Shown piece by piece: positions 1 through 11,593 of a DNA stretch of 64,000 nucleotides. A program made the translations under genes and the position numbers. Position 1 is the stretch's first letter. Each line of letters begins with the position of its first letter. The stretch covers positions 1-64,000 of the forward strand of contig JAURVB010012925.1 of the NCBI GenBank assembly GCA_033002965.1, written 5' to 3'. The notes under the pieces were generated by a model. The model made no database searches and had not been told where the DNA came from. It saw only the letters and a list, made by a program, of their open reading frames with translations. Source of the stretch: Piper betle (taxonomy: Eukaryota > Streptophyta > Magnoliopsida > Piperales > Piperaceae).

Positions 1-194
1 CGATTGCTTAGTTGTTTTGTAAATGGACATGTTAATAATTAATTATCATTAGAATTGCTGAAAATTTAATAAGGAATGAAGACTAACATGAACTAATTAC
101 ATCATTTAAAATTGATAGTATATTAGTCATGTAAGTTGCATGTAGGTTCAAGCAAAATAAAATTATACTAATGTATAATTTTATGCCCTCATTC
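1..194. other. unassigned AT-rich sequence
   Basis: No coding exon, RNA gene or repeat boundary could be supported. Homology to the LTR copy at 6221-7872 starts only at about 195-200, so this may be flanking Athila or older repeat sequence. Confidence 0.3.
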
Positions 195-1085
195 AGATTA
201 GGGTTCACGGGTCACAGTCAGACGAAATCACAAGTCAGGTACATATCATAGGTAGAACATCGTACTTTCCTTTTTGGTAGCCTAGTCGGCCTGAGCCCAG
301 ATTCGACCACCATGCATCGAGTGCAACCGGGGTCAAAGAATTGACTCAGTCCGACACGGGGTCGTATCATGTGCGTAAATTGAGTAATGCATCGATATTG
401 TTTTGGAGTAGTGATAGCCGCCCCATAAAAAGGCTACGGCCGGGGTGAGCAAGGCACAGCGATTCCTCCATCGCACTGGAGTGCAGTGATAGCCTCCCCA
501 TAAAAAGGCTATAGCCGGGGTGTGTGAGGCATTGGCACTAGAATTGGTAGTGAGAGCTTCCCCACAAGCGGGGCGTAGAAATCACCTAAGTGCAGTGATA
601 GCCTCCCCATAAAAAGGCTATGGCCGGGGTGTGTGAGCACTGGCACTAGAATTGGCAGTGAGAGCTTCCCCACAAATGGGGCCAGGGTGTGCGGATCACA
701 ACGGATACCTCCTCCGCATTGTTTTGGAGTATAGCGGAATCGCTCCACCGCATATTAAAATAAACATAAGGAAATAGTGGAATGTACTTGATTTGTTTTA
801 TCTATTATACTACTTAGTGTTGTAATCTCTAATGCGGAATTGCCTCCGCAGGTATGCAGATACGAAAGTAGGTGATTGACAACCAGGGCATGGAGCAAAA
901 TAAATATGAGGACTCCTTTTATTATTTATTTGAGAAATAAGTGTGGCTACTGGAAAACGGTCTAAGACTGTGGGATCTTTATATATGTTTTTGTTAAAAA
1001 AAAATGTTAGACATATTTGCTTAATTGTGAGTAACACCTGGCCAGCTAGGCCCACAATGTTGTGACAAATGGCCGGGTCGTTACA
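195..1085. mobile_element. partial LTR of family V (reverse of the 6221-7872 copy)
   Basis: The sequence matches, in reverse complement, the first ~1.06 kb of the LTR at 6221-7872. It shares the block with the (T/C)AGGGTTCACGGGTCA motif, the ~55-65 bp minisatellite (about 410-720) and the terminal block GGCCGGGTCGTTACA ending at 1085. The expected other end, TGTAAAGACCC, is not found, so this copy is truncated or diverged on its left. A C13 run (1094-1106) follows shortly after its end. Confidence 0.7.
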
Positions 1086-1148
1086 CAAGTAAACCCCCCC
1101 CCCCCCAAACTTAAACAATATATTGTCCCAATGCTACAAAAAATAGAG

Positions 1149-2880
1149 TCAAAATGACAAAGCAAAAAGAACTTCCCTGTTAAAACCAAATATTTGGAGG
1201 CGGATAAAACAGACGCTTAATGAGGCAACTAGGGCCATGTCCCACAACCAGATGACGAGTTGGTAGAAGAAGAGCGAAATAAAATAGTCCGGAGCATTGC
1301 CAAATGTAGACGAAGAAGCACCAATGTCTGTCCCAAACTGCGCTTGCACATGCAGCGACCATCCACCTGGAAGACCACCCTCTATTTCTTCCTCGTCCAT
1401 AGGAAACCTGGATAGGTGAAGCAGGAATCTAAACAAAATCCGAACGAAGTTTTGAATAAACTAGCATCTCTTCTTGTGGAATACCCTGATATAATGAAAG
1501 CTGGGTCATTTGAGACTGCATTTGAAGCTGCCATTCATATTGATAGTGCATAAACTAGGCCAGACGCTCTTGCTCTCTCTAAATGGCATCCAAGCAGTCC
1601 TCTACAGTGATATGAACACTTTGATGAGCTGGTTGTGGGTGAATGGGCCGGGTAACACTAGGGGTTCCATGAGGTGGTGAAGGTTGTCGAAAAATTCGCT
1701 CCATTTGCTGCACATGTTTTTAACAATTCTGGAAATAAGTATACCGGGTCTTACTCACCCTCTCGATAGGTAACAAAGGCCACATATGTTATTCTTCTGA
1801 GTTAATTACTACACCCACTTGATGACATAATACGGTAATCAAAGAGGGGAACCACATACCGGTAGCGGTAGTGGTGGATGTTTTCACAATCTTAGCCCAA
1901 ATGAGGAAGCCGACATCAATGCTCATACCGGTCACAATAGCATATACCATCTTAGCCCGCTCCAAAGTAACATGGCTAGTGTGTTTCCCAAGGTCCAATC
2001 TAGTAACCACTATGTTATACCAAGCTTTACAATTAGCAGTGAGACAACTAACTTTGAACTGCTTATAACTATCAGTTCGTGTCATCTCCCATGGAACATC
2101 ACCATGACATATTTTCCTTTTCAACTCATCCACATCTATGTCATCCTTGTCGTTAGGGTTGCTAATTGAGCGAGCCAGCTCGTGAGCATTTAGTGTTCGG
2201 CTCGGTTTGACTTGACTCGAAACTCGACATTTAAATGTTCGAGCTCGAACTCGAATCTTACAAGCCGAGCTTGAGCAAGGTCGTGTTCGACTCGACTCGA
2301 CTCGATTATAACTCGAACTCGACTCGAACTCGACTCAGCTCGACTCGATAAAATAATATAATAATATAGTTTTTATATTATATATCATTTATATATATAT
2401 ATATATACAATATAATAACAAAGAAGTGAGATAGTTGAGATGGTAAGTATTCAAGTTGATGACCTCAAGGTTGTGGGTTCAATCCACATTGATAGCATTT
2501 TTTTAAGTGAGGTACTTTTGACTTTTAATCGAGCCGGTTTCGAGCTCACGAACGAGCTGGGTTCGAGCTCGGGAAAATTAAACAGTTTAAGTGTATTCGA
2601 GCTCGAGTCGAGCTCGAACACATAAAAGATATTCGAGTCGAACTCGAGCATGTATGTTCAAAACTCGTTCGATCTCGAGCCGAGTTTGAACACAAGTCGA
2701 GCTCGGCTCGCTCGCTCGATTAGCACCCTTACTTGTCGTAGTAGAGTGTCCATTGATCATTATGAATGTTGGAACTACCTATAGTAAGCATTAATGGACT
2801 TCACATCAAAAGGCACTTCTGGCCTTGCACAAAACATTTGTTTTGTCTTGCATTGAGCATATAGCACCCTTTTCTTAAAC
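1149..2880 (-). pseudogene. Athila 3' ORF remnant (plant transposon protein / env-like)
   Basis: The longest open piece (2133-1789) contains VTLERAKMVYAIVTGMSIDV followed by the FPSLITVLC block, which I recognise as the conserved core of the third ORF of Athila elements. A preceding piece around 2870-2780 reads PEVPFDVKSINAYYR, resembling the 'INxYYG' block upstream in the same family. The reading frame is split by stops and by the MITE at 2154-2731. Shorter open pieces continue to about 1149. The role of this ORF in Athila is unresolved (it is often called env-like). This copy cannot make an intact protein. Confidence 0.7.
2154..2731. mobile_element. hAT-like MITE with 8-bp target duplication CTTGTCGT
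   Basis: The 8-bp direct repeat CTTGTCGT lies at 2146-2153 and 2732-2739. Between them the ends are inverted: TAGGGTTGCTAATTGAGCGA at left and the reverse complement TAAGGGTGCTAATCGAGCGA at right. An 8-bp duplication with such ends is characteristic of the hAT superfamily. At 578 bp it is non-autonomous. The interior is rich in GAGCTCGA-type repeats around an AT-rich centre. It splits the Athila 3' ORF. Confidence 0.85.
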
Positions 2881-3264
2881 CCGTCAGCTGAGCGCTCAAG
2901 CGCTCTACGTCTACAATGCTTGAGCGCTCTCTCCCCGGTTAAGCATGTTATACTAAATCAAACGGCTCAAGCGTCCTGTTTCCAAGAGCTCAAGCACTGG
3001 CCTCCCATTAAGGCCGTCATTTTTTTTTTGTTTTAGATGAAAATTAATGATAAACAATTCAAAAATATCTAAAAAAAATTAAAATTAAACAAACACAAAT
3101 ATGAAACCAAAACTGAAAGAAACTCCCAAAATAAAAACTAAACAACCTATCTTACAAAAATTAACTAAAACACATGGGTTGCCTCCCTTGAAGCACTAAA
3201 TTTATAATTATCAGCCTGACTGTTCTAAATACCTAATGTGGGGGAGAAAGTAATAGAGGTTTGG
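2881..3264 (-). other. Athila non-coding spacer between pol and 3' ORF
   Basis: The plus strand reads GGGTTGCCTCCCTTGAAGCA near 3177, a block I recognise as typical of the Athila spacer downstream of integrase. No ORF is present. W (3265-8143) inserted at its right-hand edge with target duplication TTTGG (3260-3264). Confidence 0.55.
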
Positions 3265-5114
3265 TGTCAAACCTGCAACTCGAGTGAGGGTTTAATAGTC
3301 GTTAGCCGGTCGGTTTGACCGTGGTTCGAGTCAGTTCAGCTTTCAGAACACGTGTGCGGGGCCGAGGCCGACCGTGTGCACGTGCTATGAGGGTTCATGT
3401 ATACCCAAGTATCGATGATAGCGTCAGATACGCATCAACAGACTGAGTTATCAGTAGATATGAGAGTATACAGTTGATGATTTTATTTTTTTCATGTTGT
3501 GACCGTAGAATTAGTTTAGGCCGAATAACGCATTAGGACGCGTTAGATGGTCTTCGGGTGGGTTATTAGTTATCCAGCATGTCATTTGGATGTTGTGTTG
3601 TTTTGTTTGATTTTATGGGATTTTTCCCAATTTTTCTGGATTTTTCTGGAATTTATTCCGAGTTAGTTATTATTCTTGACTCGAGCCGGTGTCGAGTCAA
3701 GTTTTATTTACAAGTTTGCCACTCCTATATTTCTCATCTCCCTCCCCCAAACCCCGACGTCTTCACCGCCGCCGCCCTTGAGGCTTTTGCCACCGCCGCC
3801 GACGCCACCTCGCCGCCGATCGACGCCGCCCAGCCCGGCCGTGCCGTCGCCTTGCCGCCTCGACCACGCCCGGCCACCGTCCAGCCGTCGCGACGCCGGA
3901 AATCGCCATCGATTTCACGGCCGTTCCCGACGCGATTCCGCCGCCGTCTGCGCCGGACCGCCGCCGCCGTGACGTCGAAGCTCTCCCCTCGACTTCCCCT
4001 ACCTTTCCCCCTTACCTAGCGCCGCCGTCGAGGCCGGCCGTGGGTTTGATCGGAGCGACCGACCGCCCCGACCGAACTCGACGCTCGCCGTCGGTGGCCA
4101 TCGCCGCCGCGGCTGCCCTTGTTGTCACCACCATTGGGTCAAGCTCGCCGAGACGGTGCTAACCCCTACCTCCGATTGCCCCGCCGGAGCAGTTGCCGAA
4201 AAACCACGGGAACTGCCGGAAAACCGCCAGCACAGTTGCCGGAAAACCGCCGGCGCACCTTCACCGCCTTTGTCCGTCGGCACCGATTTCAGCGCCGATT
4301 GCGAGGTGGTTCTTCCTTCTTTTTTAGAATTATTACATACATGTTGTGGTCATGGTAGCGTATTGAAATTAATTTTATTAATTTCATGATTTTAGTTTAA
4401 TTAACTGTGAATTATGATAAACATGTGATGATTAGCGTAGATTGTGTTGCGTGATGTAAATGCTGGCTAATGGAATTGTTAGTAAACAATTGAATAGTTA
4501 ATTAAATGCTTGTTAACTAGTTAATTTATGAATTTGCATGATTTAGGTTTTGCATGCTAGTATTAAGTTAAACAGATTAAATTGATTAAACCATTGTCAC
4601 CAAATTAGAATAGGTATACTTTGAAATTGGAATTAAAAGTGTTAGGTAATAAGTAACGTAGGAAATCATAAAATTATTAACTTGCTTGACAATTAGAGAT
4701 TTAGTGTGATTGTCGAGATGATTGTCATGTTTGATTAGATTCATGTATGCATGTGGATATATTAGTTATATAGGCGTGCATCATATATGTATGGGCGTTA
4801 GTAAATAGTTATGTTCATGTAGGTTCGTTGCAGGAGCTCGCCGTCTAGGCACGAGACTGCACTTGGAGCTTCTGACAGGTCCGTTAGGACACGCTTCTCA
4901 GGTTTTATCGCTCTACTCTATCGGTGATTTGATTTATTGATTGTAGAACGTGTCAGGTGGATGATTTATCGGACCCCACCTAACACGTGGTCATCTGGTC
5001 GATTGTTTTCGGAATTAATAACCCTCGAGGATGAGATCCCTCGAGCTTGTTTTTGAAAAATAAGATCCACCTCAAGTTGCCTTCGGGCCTATTATAATAA
5101 ATCCCGACCCAGCC

Positions 5115-5124
5115 CTATAAATAG
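5115..5124 (+). promoter_or_regulatory. TATA box of family A LTR W
   Basis: CTATAAATAG follows a conserved block (GTTGCCTTCGGGCCTATTAT) and precedes TTTTCAGTGAGA about 25 nt on. The same box is at 61299-61308 in copy Y, and a TATAAAT variant is at 55474-55480 in copy O. This sets the sense orientation of the family. Confidence 0.6.
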
Positions 5125-5963
5125 TTTTATCGAGTTTTCAGTGAGACAAGAGAAGATGAGTCGACTTGCACGTGCCATGAGCGGATGTCGTGCCAGTCAA
5201 AGCGGGCTCTGGATTAGTGCCAGCGGACTGTTCCATTCCCGAGGGATCCTGACAACTCCGCGTTTGAGTTCCTCACACCCGGAGAACGTGGAGGTTTACG
5301 GGTACTGTTTAGTACAGCGCATGTCCGGACTTGTGGTTCAAAGGGTACTAAAGGCGACTGCCTGAGAGTGCTCGGCCTTCGTGCTCAAGGCCAGGAGTAA
5401 TATGGAGGTTCGGAGAGGGCTTAGGATAAAGTTTTACGTGAAGTACTGAAAAAGAAGTGCCGAGAGCGGCACAGTACCAGATAGATCAGGATGCTGTTGA
5501 GTCAGCTGCTCAACGGCTCCTTTGTAGTTGCCCTTATGAGAGTTCTTGAGGAAGATATATGATTGTTTGCTTTCCATGAGAGTTTGCTCTCATGTTCCAG
5601 TTTGATATTAGTTATTTTCGGACCAGTGACACCCGTTGCTGACGTTTTTCTACTATATGTAGGTGAGGATGATGAATGGTGTATGTCGGCCTTGACGAAG
5701 GACTAGCGCTTGCATTGCACACACATGCCTGGCGCCACGCCGACTTTTGCGTAAGATATGATGTGGGTTGAATGATGCTTGGTGATATACATGGTTGTGT
5801 ACATATGCATGAGCTATGAGACTTGTAGGTCTTTTTCTTAGAAATGTATGAATTTTCTTAGAAGTGTTTTGGAAATGTTCTAATGTCCAGGAATGATCAG
5901 CTATGTTGAGTTGAAAATGAACAAAAACATGATGAGCATGAATTGCAAGTGGGCAAGATGCCA

Positions 5964-6215
5964 ATTACAATATGTGTGGATGATTTGAATTCTATTGCGA
6001 TATAAATTATTGTTTTATATATATACTATATTGTGCCGTATTTTAACAGGTCGTCCCCTTATTGCACTTTTAGGGGAGACTCTGTCCGTATTACAATATG
6101 TGTGGATGATTTGAATTCTATTGTGATATAAATTATTGTTTTATATATATATACTATATTGTGCCGTATTTTAACAGGTCGTCCCCTTATTGCACTTTTA
6201 GGGGAGACTTTGTCC
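5964..6215 (+). repeat. 126-bp tandem duplication in LTR W
   Basis: Units 5964-6089 and 6090-6215 both begin ATTACAATATGTGTGGATG and end in the CTCTGTCCG / CTTTGTCCG block. The related copy Y has a single unit (about 62125-62245), so the duplication is specific to W. Confidence 0.85.
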
Positions 6216-6599
6216 GTTTTTGTAACGACCCGCCATTTTTCACGATATTGTGGGCCTAGCTGGCCAGGTGTTACTCACAATTAAGTAAATATGACTAACA
6301 TTTTTTATTTAACAAAAACATATATAAAGATCCCACAGTCTTGGACCGTTTCCCAGCAGCCACACTTATTTCTCAATTAAATAAAAAAAGGAGTCCTCAT
6401 ATTTATTTTGCTCCATACTCTGGATGTCAATCTCCTAATCTCGTATTTGCATACCTGCGGAGGCAATTCCGCGTTAGTGATTACAACACTAAGTAGTATA
6501 ATAGATAAAACAAGACAAGTACATTCCACTATTTCCTTATGTTTATTTTAATATGTGGTGGAGCGATTCCGCTATACTCCAAAACAATGCGGAGGAGGT

Positions 6600-7085
6600 A
6601 TCCGCTGTGATCCGCACACCCCGGCCGTAGCCTTTTTTGTGGGGAGGCTACCACTACCGTCTCCAGTGCCAGTGCCTCGCACACCCCGGCCGTAGCCTTT
6701 TTGTGGGGTAGCTATCACTGCACTCGGGTGATTGCTATGCCCCGTTTGTGGGGAAGCTCTCACTACCAATTCTAGTGCCAGTGCCTCGCACACCCCGGCC
6801 GTAGCCTTTTTATGGGGAGGCTATCACTGCACTCCAGTGCCAATGCCTTGCACACCCCGGCCGTAGCCTTTTTGTGGGGCTGCTATCACTGCACTCAGGT
6901 GATTGCTATGCCCTGTTTGTGGGGAAGCTCTCACTACCAATTCTAGTGCCAGTGCCTCACACACCCCGGCCGTAGCCTTTTTATGGGGCGGCTATCACTG
7001 CACTCCAGTGCATGGAGGAATCGTGCCTCACACACCCCGGCCGTAGCCTTTTTATGGGGTGGCTATCACTACTCCAAAACAATGT
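6600..7085. repeat. minisatellite inside family V LTR
   Basis: CCCCGGCCGTAGCC recurs six times (near 6618, 6683, 6792, 6854, 6963, 7034), each followed by a T-run and TGGGG. Two interleaved variant units carry GTTTGTGGGGAAGCTCTCAC instead. Spacing is about 62 or 109 bp, that is one or two units. The opposite-orientation array at about 410-720 is its homologue. Confidence 0.85.
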
Positions 7086-7372
7086 CGATGCATTACAAAA
7101 TTCACGTACATAACACGACCCAGTGTCGGACTGAGTCAATTCATTGACCCCGGTTGCACTCGGTGCATGGTAGTCGAATCTGGGCTCAGGCCGACCTAGG
7201 CTACCAACAAGGAAAGTATGATGCTCTATCTATTATACGTACCTGATTTGTGATTACGTCTGACTATGACCCGTGAACCCTAATACAGTAATGGGGAGGT
7301 CGCCTGGGACGGAGATGAGGGATGAAATACTCCCTCCTCCTGCATATATATACACTTCAACCATTCCCTCCA

Positions 7373-7540
7373 TTAAATTCTCATACCCCATCATCCATTG
7401 GTATTTCCTAGGTTCAACGACCCCTTCATTAAATTCTCACACCCCATCATCCATTGGTATTTCCTAAGTTCAACGACCCCTTCATTAAATTCTCACACCC
7501 CATCATCCATTGGTATTTCCTAGGTTCAACGACCCCTTCT
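7373..7540. repeat. three-unit ~56-bp tandem repeat
   Basis: ATTAAATTCTCA(T/C)ACCCCA starts at 7373, 7428 and 7484, each followed by CATCCATTGGTATTTCCTA and CAACGACCCCTTC. Confidence 0.85.
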
Positions 7541-8148
7541 CCTTTTATAAAGAATAAATGACGGCTAGGGTTTGTGGAAGCACCCTTTCACCATAATTCC
7601 TTTAACCGCGTAATTGGGTAATTAACACGGTTCACTTAACCTTTTCACTCAACCTCTTAAATGGTATGGTTCACTTTACTAGTTTAAACGGTTAAATGGT
7701 ATGGTTTACTTAACCGGGTAAAAATACTTAACCGGTTAACTAATACTTTCCACTTGACCGGGTAATTAATAATTAACCGGGTAGCGGGTAAATAATTTAA
7801 ACAAATTCATGGATACCAACGTTCGATCCCACCGCGTCGAATATATATATATATATTTTCCGGGTCTTTACAGTTTTATTCCAGGTTTTATGAATTTTGT
7901 TGTCATTTTAATTATTTTGGTGTGTGGCTATTAGCATAACATTCACGTAGTATCCTGTTAGGGTTTCACATCTCATTCATACATTGTTTGCACATTAGCG
8001 GCGTGCTCCATCTTGAGACGTCGATAGGGTTATGTCGTAGCCGTTGAGGTTTTGGGTCAGCCAACTTAATCGGTTTACGAGTAGTTCGATCCTTTGTAAC
8101 AATTCTGGTCCGGGTTGAGAGTAAACCGGATTGGGGTGTTACATTTGG

Positions 8149-9018
8149 TGTACGGGAACATTACCTCCAAAATAACGCTTGAAGTCTCTGCCCATTAACT
8201 TTAAAACTTGTACCTAAACCTTCCTTATAAATTTCCACAACTCCATGGGGAAATACTTGTCGGACGATGAAAGGGCTGGTCCATCGTGATTTTAATTTTC
8301 CTTAAAACAATTTCAACCTTGAGTTAAATAATAATACTTGTTGTCTTGGTTGAAAAGTACAACAGGAAATATTCTAATCATGCCACTTTGTCTTTTCCTA
8401 ATACAGTTTGGCACTTTTGTGTGCCTCCATTCGGAATTCATTGAGCACATTTAATTGAAGAAGTTTTTTCTCCACAAGCCTTCATATCAAAAGTTACTTT
8501 TTCATAGCCTAGTATGCATTGTGTTCGAGCTCCATTGGAAGATGGCAAGCTTTTCCAAAAATCAACTGGTACGGAGACATTCCAAGTGGTGTTTTATAAG
8601 CCGTCCTATATGCCCATAAAGCATCATCCAAACGTATAGACCAATCCTTCCGGGAGGGGCAAACAGTCTTTTCCAAAGTTCTTTTAATTTCCCTTTTAGA
8701 AAACTCAGCTTGTCCACTTGTCTGGGGGTGATATGTTGTGGCTACTTTATGCTAGATCCCATATTTTTGCAATAAAATATCAAATTGACAGTTACAAAAA
8801 TGTGTACCCTCATAACTAATAATAGCTCTAGGAGTGCCAAAACGAGTAAAAATATGTTTGTTCAAAATTTTTGACACCACATTAGCATTATTAGTTAGGA
8901 AAGCAACTGTTTCCACCCATTTTGATACATAATCGACTGCTACCAAGATATACAAATTCTGATGAGATGGTATGAACGGTCCTATAAAACCAATTCCCCA
9001 GACGTCAAAAAGTTCCAC
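8149..9018 (-). pseudogene. Athila integrase core and C-terminal region, degraded
   Basis: The open piece 9018-8752 reads [12 protein letters not shown] and [12 protein letters not shown], the start of the retroviral-type integrase core (first catalytic Asp region; family consensus FDVWGIDFMGPF, with the Asp changed to Gly here). After a stop the sequence continues to about 8160, where the reverse strand encodes SPFIVRQVFPHGVVEIYKEG and FKVNGQRL, the C-terminal tail of the Athila integrase. The enzyme would insert retrotransposon cDNA. The D-to-G change and stops make this copy inactive. Confidence 0.8.
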
Positions 9019-9381
9019 TTAAAAAATGTAAGTAAGTTGCATGTCTTGACGACATGAGATATTTCTCACTCTTTGACAACGATCACACTGTAAAGCAAAA
9101 AGATGGGAGCCGTTAAATAAAGTAGGCCAATAAAATCCAGATTGAAAAATTTTCATTGTGGTCCACGCTCCACCAAAATGACCACCATAATCGGAGGAGT
9201 GACAATGATGGAGAATGCTATCTATCTCTTTGTCCGACACACACCTCCGAATAACTTGGTCACTACATCGTTTGAACAAGAAACATTCATCCCATAAATA
9301 ATAATGCACATCATGGAGGAACCGCTTCTTTTGGTGAGATGTCAAATCGGGAGAAAGTACCTGAAAAGCAAGAAAATTCAC
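9019..9381 (-). pseudogene. Athila integrase N-terminal zinc-binding (HHCC) region
   Basis: The 120-residue open piece contains HHCHSSDYGGHFGG, then FYWPTLF, then CDRCQR. This matches the H-H-C-C zinc finger of Ty3/Gypsy integrases, which lies between RNase H and the integrase core. It is separated from the core piece (ending at 9018) by a stop. Confidence 0.8.
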
Positions 9382-9419
9382 ATAATCAGCAAACCAGGGA
9401 ATGGGAGACTATGATACCT

Positions 9420-10264
9420 TTAAAAGTTGTTCATCCGGAACATAGTCATTAATCTGGAGTGAATTTGAGATAGATGATTATCTATTTTATTTTTGGTCCC
9501 TTTTCGGTCTTTGATTGCCAAATCAAACTCTTCCACTAGGAGCACCCATCGAATTAACCTTGGTTTGGCATCTTTTTTCTCAAATAGATATTTAAGAGAA
9601 GCATGATCTGCATGCCTGAGAAAACTTCTAGCTCCTTTAATTGATGTTGGGATGGGCAGTTTTTCAATTGTTTCAATCTTCGCTCTATCCACTTCCAAGC
9701 CGTTGCTGGATACTCTGTGACCCAAAACAATTCCCTCTTGTACCATGAAATGACACTTCTCCTAATTGAGAACCAAATTTGTGCCTTCACATTGGTGGAG
9801 AACCCGATCAAGAACCAGCAATTAATTATCATAAGTATCACCAAAAATAGCAAAATCATCCATAAATACCTTCATTTTATGTTCCACCTGTCTGAAAAAA
9901 ATGCCATCAAGCATCGCTGAAAAGTGGCTAGAGCATTGCAAAGACCAAATGGCATCCTGCGAAATGCAAATGTACCGTAGGGACATGTGAAGGTTGTTTT
10001 CTCTTGATCCTCTGGGAGGATCGCAATTTGATTGTATTCCGAATATCCATCAATGAAACAATAAAATTGTTTGCCTGCTAGCCTATTCAACATTTGATCA
10101 ATAAATTGTAATTGAAAGTGATCTTTTCTAGTAGCTTTGTTGAGTTTTTTGTAATCCGTGCATACTCTCCATCTCGTCACAGTCCTTGTTGGAATTAATT
10201 CATTTTTCTCATTTGCTACCACAATCATACCGCCCTTCTTAGGTACGTACTGCACAAGACTCAC
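9420..10264 (-). pseudogene. Athila reverse transcriptase with deleted RNase H, frameshifted
   Basis: The piece 10264-9872 contains WRVCTDYKKLNKATRKDHF, FIDGYSEYNQI and FAFRRMPFGLCNA, all standard Ty3/Gypsy RT blocks. A frameshift follows. The catalytic KVFMDDF block is encoded near 9870-9850. The next piece (9746-9420) has LGHRVSSNGLEV, then SFLRHA joined directly to DHASLKYLFEKKDAKPR. The family normally has over 100 residues between these, so most of RNase H is deleted. Confidence 0.85.
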
Positions 10265-10425
10265 CTAAGAACTATGAGAAATAGGAAAAATTATATCTGC
10301 ATCAAGTCACTTGATGATTTCTTTCTTGACAACATCCTTCATGATTGGATTTAGCCATCGCTGATGTTCCACTGAAGGTTTATATCTATCTTCAAGAATG
10401 ATTTTATGCATACAGAAGGATGGCC

Positions 10426-11355
10426 TCATACCACGAATGCAGCAATAGTCCATCCTAATGCCAGCTTATGCTCCCGCAATATTCTCAATAGCTTGTTTTC
10501 CTGCATACTAGTTAAAGCAGATGAAATAATAACCAGTAGATTGTTAAAAGGGACTAAAAATGCATACCTCAAATGGGATGGAAGTTGTTTCAAAGCCAAG
10601 GTTGGTGGGACTTCAATGGAAGGCTTGATCCTCATTAATATTGAAGGTTGCAACTCCAAAGATTCAAATTTATCTTGACCTCGAGTGAATGTTCGAGTAG
10701 AATTTAGCAAGTGCAAAAACTCCCCTTTCTCCTCATCACCAGAATCATCAACATCAAAAACTAATGTGGCTGCTAAAGGGTCAATGGGATACATTTCCTC
10801 AAACATAGCTGATGAAGGAGAATGGATTGCATCAATATAAAAACAATCATCTTCTAGTTCCAGATATTGCATAGCCTTAAAAACATTAAAGAGCACTTCT
10901 TCATTATCTACGCTCAAGATCAATTCACCAGCAACTACATCAATCAATGTCCTCCCAGTGGCAAGAAAAGGCATGTCAACTATAATGGGTACATTTGACT
11001 CTTCCTCCATATCCACAATCACAACATTGGATGGGAATATAAATTTGTCCAGCCTAACAAATATATTTTCAATCTCCCTTTCTGGAAAAATGTAGGAGCA
11101 GTCAGCCAATTGCAGTTTAATCGCGTTGTGTTTTAACTCCCCCAAACCCTACGCACCTAAGTCACATAATGCTTGACAAAAAAATTTCGGGCCTATAGCA
11201 CAAGGAATAGTAAACTGCCCTGGGTCTTTGAGCTTTGGTGGAAGCTTCCTTTGTAGTACAGCACTACACTCTTTATTAAGGGTAATTGTTTCAAAATCCT
11301 CCAACTTTTTCTTCTTAGATAATATTTGCTTAATGAATTTAACATAGCTCGACAT
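10426..11355 (-). pseudogene. Athila aspartic protease region
   Basis: The piece 11355-11149 ends FTIPCAIGPKFFCQALCDLGA, the protease active-site neighbourhood (family consensus ALxDLGAS). After a stop, 11145-10426 continues with LQLADCSY, FIFPSNVVIVDMEEE, VPIIVDMPFLATGRTLIDV and FNVFKAM, the remainder of the protease and the linker before RT. The retroelement polyprotein would be cleaved by this domain. The stop between the two pieces breaks it. Confidence 0.8.
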
Positions 11356-11593
11356 CTTCTCTAGCGCTTCAATAAATGGGATATTTACAAAAAGCTTTTA
11401 AAACACCTCCAAGAATTACTGAAATTTATTGCCATGTTTACTTTTCTGTAGTTTCTGAGGATATGGAACTGTTGAGAACCGGCTATGTTAATCAAATGAA
11501 CCCTTAGATGGTAGGACTTCTATCAATTCATCCTTGTTTTCTTCATTTTGTTCAGCCGCATCTAGGTTAGCCATGGGAATTTGTGTCTTTTGA

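Larger units (their letters stand above)
6221..7872. mobile_element. family V solo LTR (TSD GTTTT) nested in W
   Basis: It begins TGTAACGACCCGCC and ends GGGTCTTTACA, with GTTTT at 6216-6220 and 7873-7877. Removing it restores the family A sequence GTCCGTTTTATTCC seen uninterrupted (one base different) near 62245. It has no coding domain. The body holds a minisatellite (about 6600-7085) and a three-unit 56-bp tandem repeat. Sense orientation is not determined. Confidence 0.85.
3265..8143 (+). mobile_element. family A solo LTR 'W' (TSD TTTGG), carrying a nested family V LTR
   Basis: It starts TGTCAAACC and ends GGGGTGTTACA, with TTTGG at 3260-3264 and 8144-8148. Without the nested insertion (6221-7872 plus one 5-bp TSD) it is about 3.2 kb. 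In order it holds a terminal palindrome-like block, a GC-rich island (about 3740-4300), an AT-rich stretch, a TATA box (5115-5124), a transcribed-looking segment, a 126-bp tandem duplication (5964-6215) and the terminal GGTTTTGGGTCAGCC region. There is no gag or pol. The proline/alanine-rich ORFs in the GC island are compositional and are not credible proteins. Confidence 0.85.

Noticed and set aside
3579..4019. 146-residue proline/alanine-rich ORF
   Set aside because: Same LTR island in copy W. Homologous positions in copies O and Y are frameshifted relative to it.
6600..7085. Regularly spaced repeats resembling an array
   Set aside because: Units are contiguous variants without unique spacers and lie in a plant LTR, so this is a minisatellite, not CRISPR.
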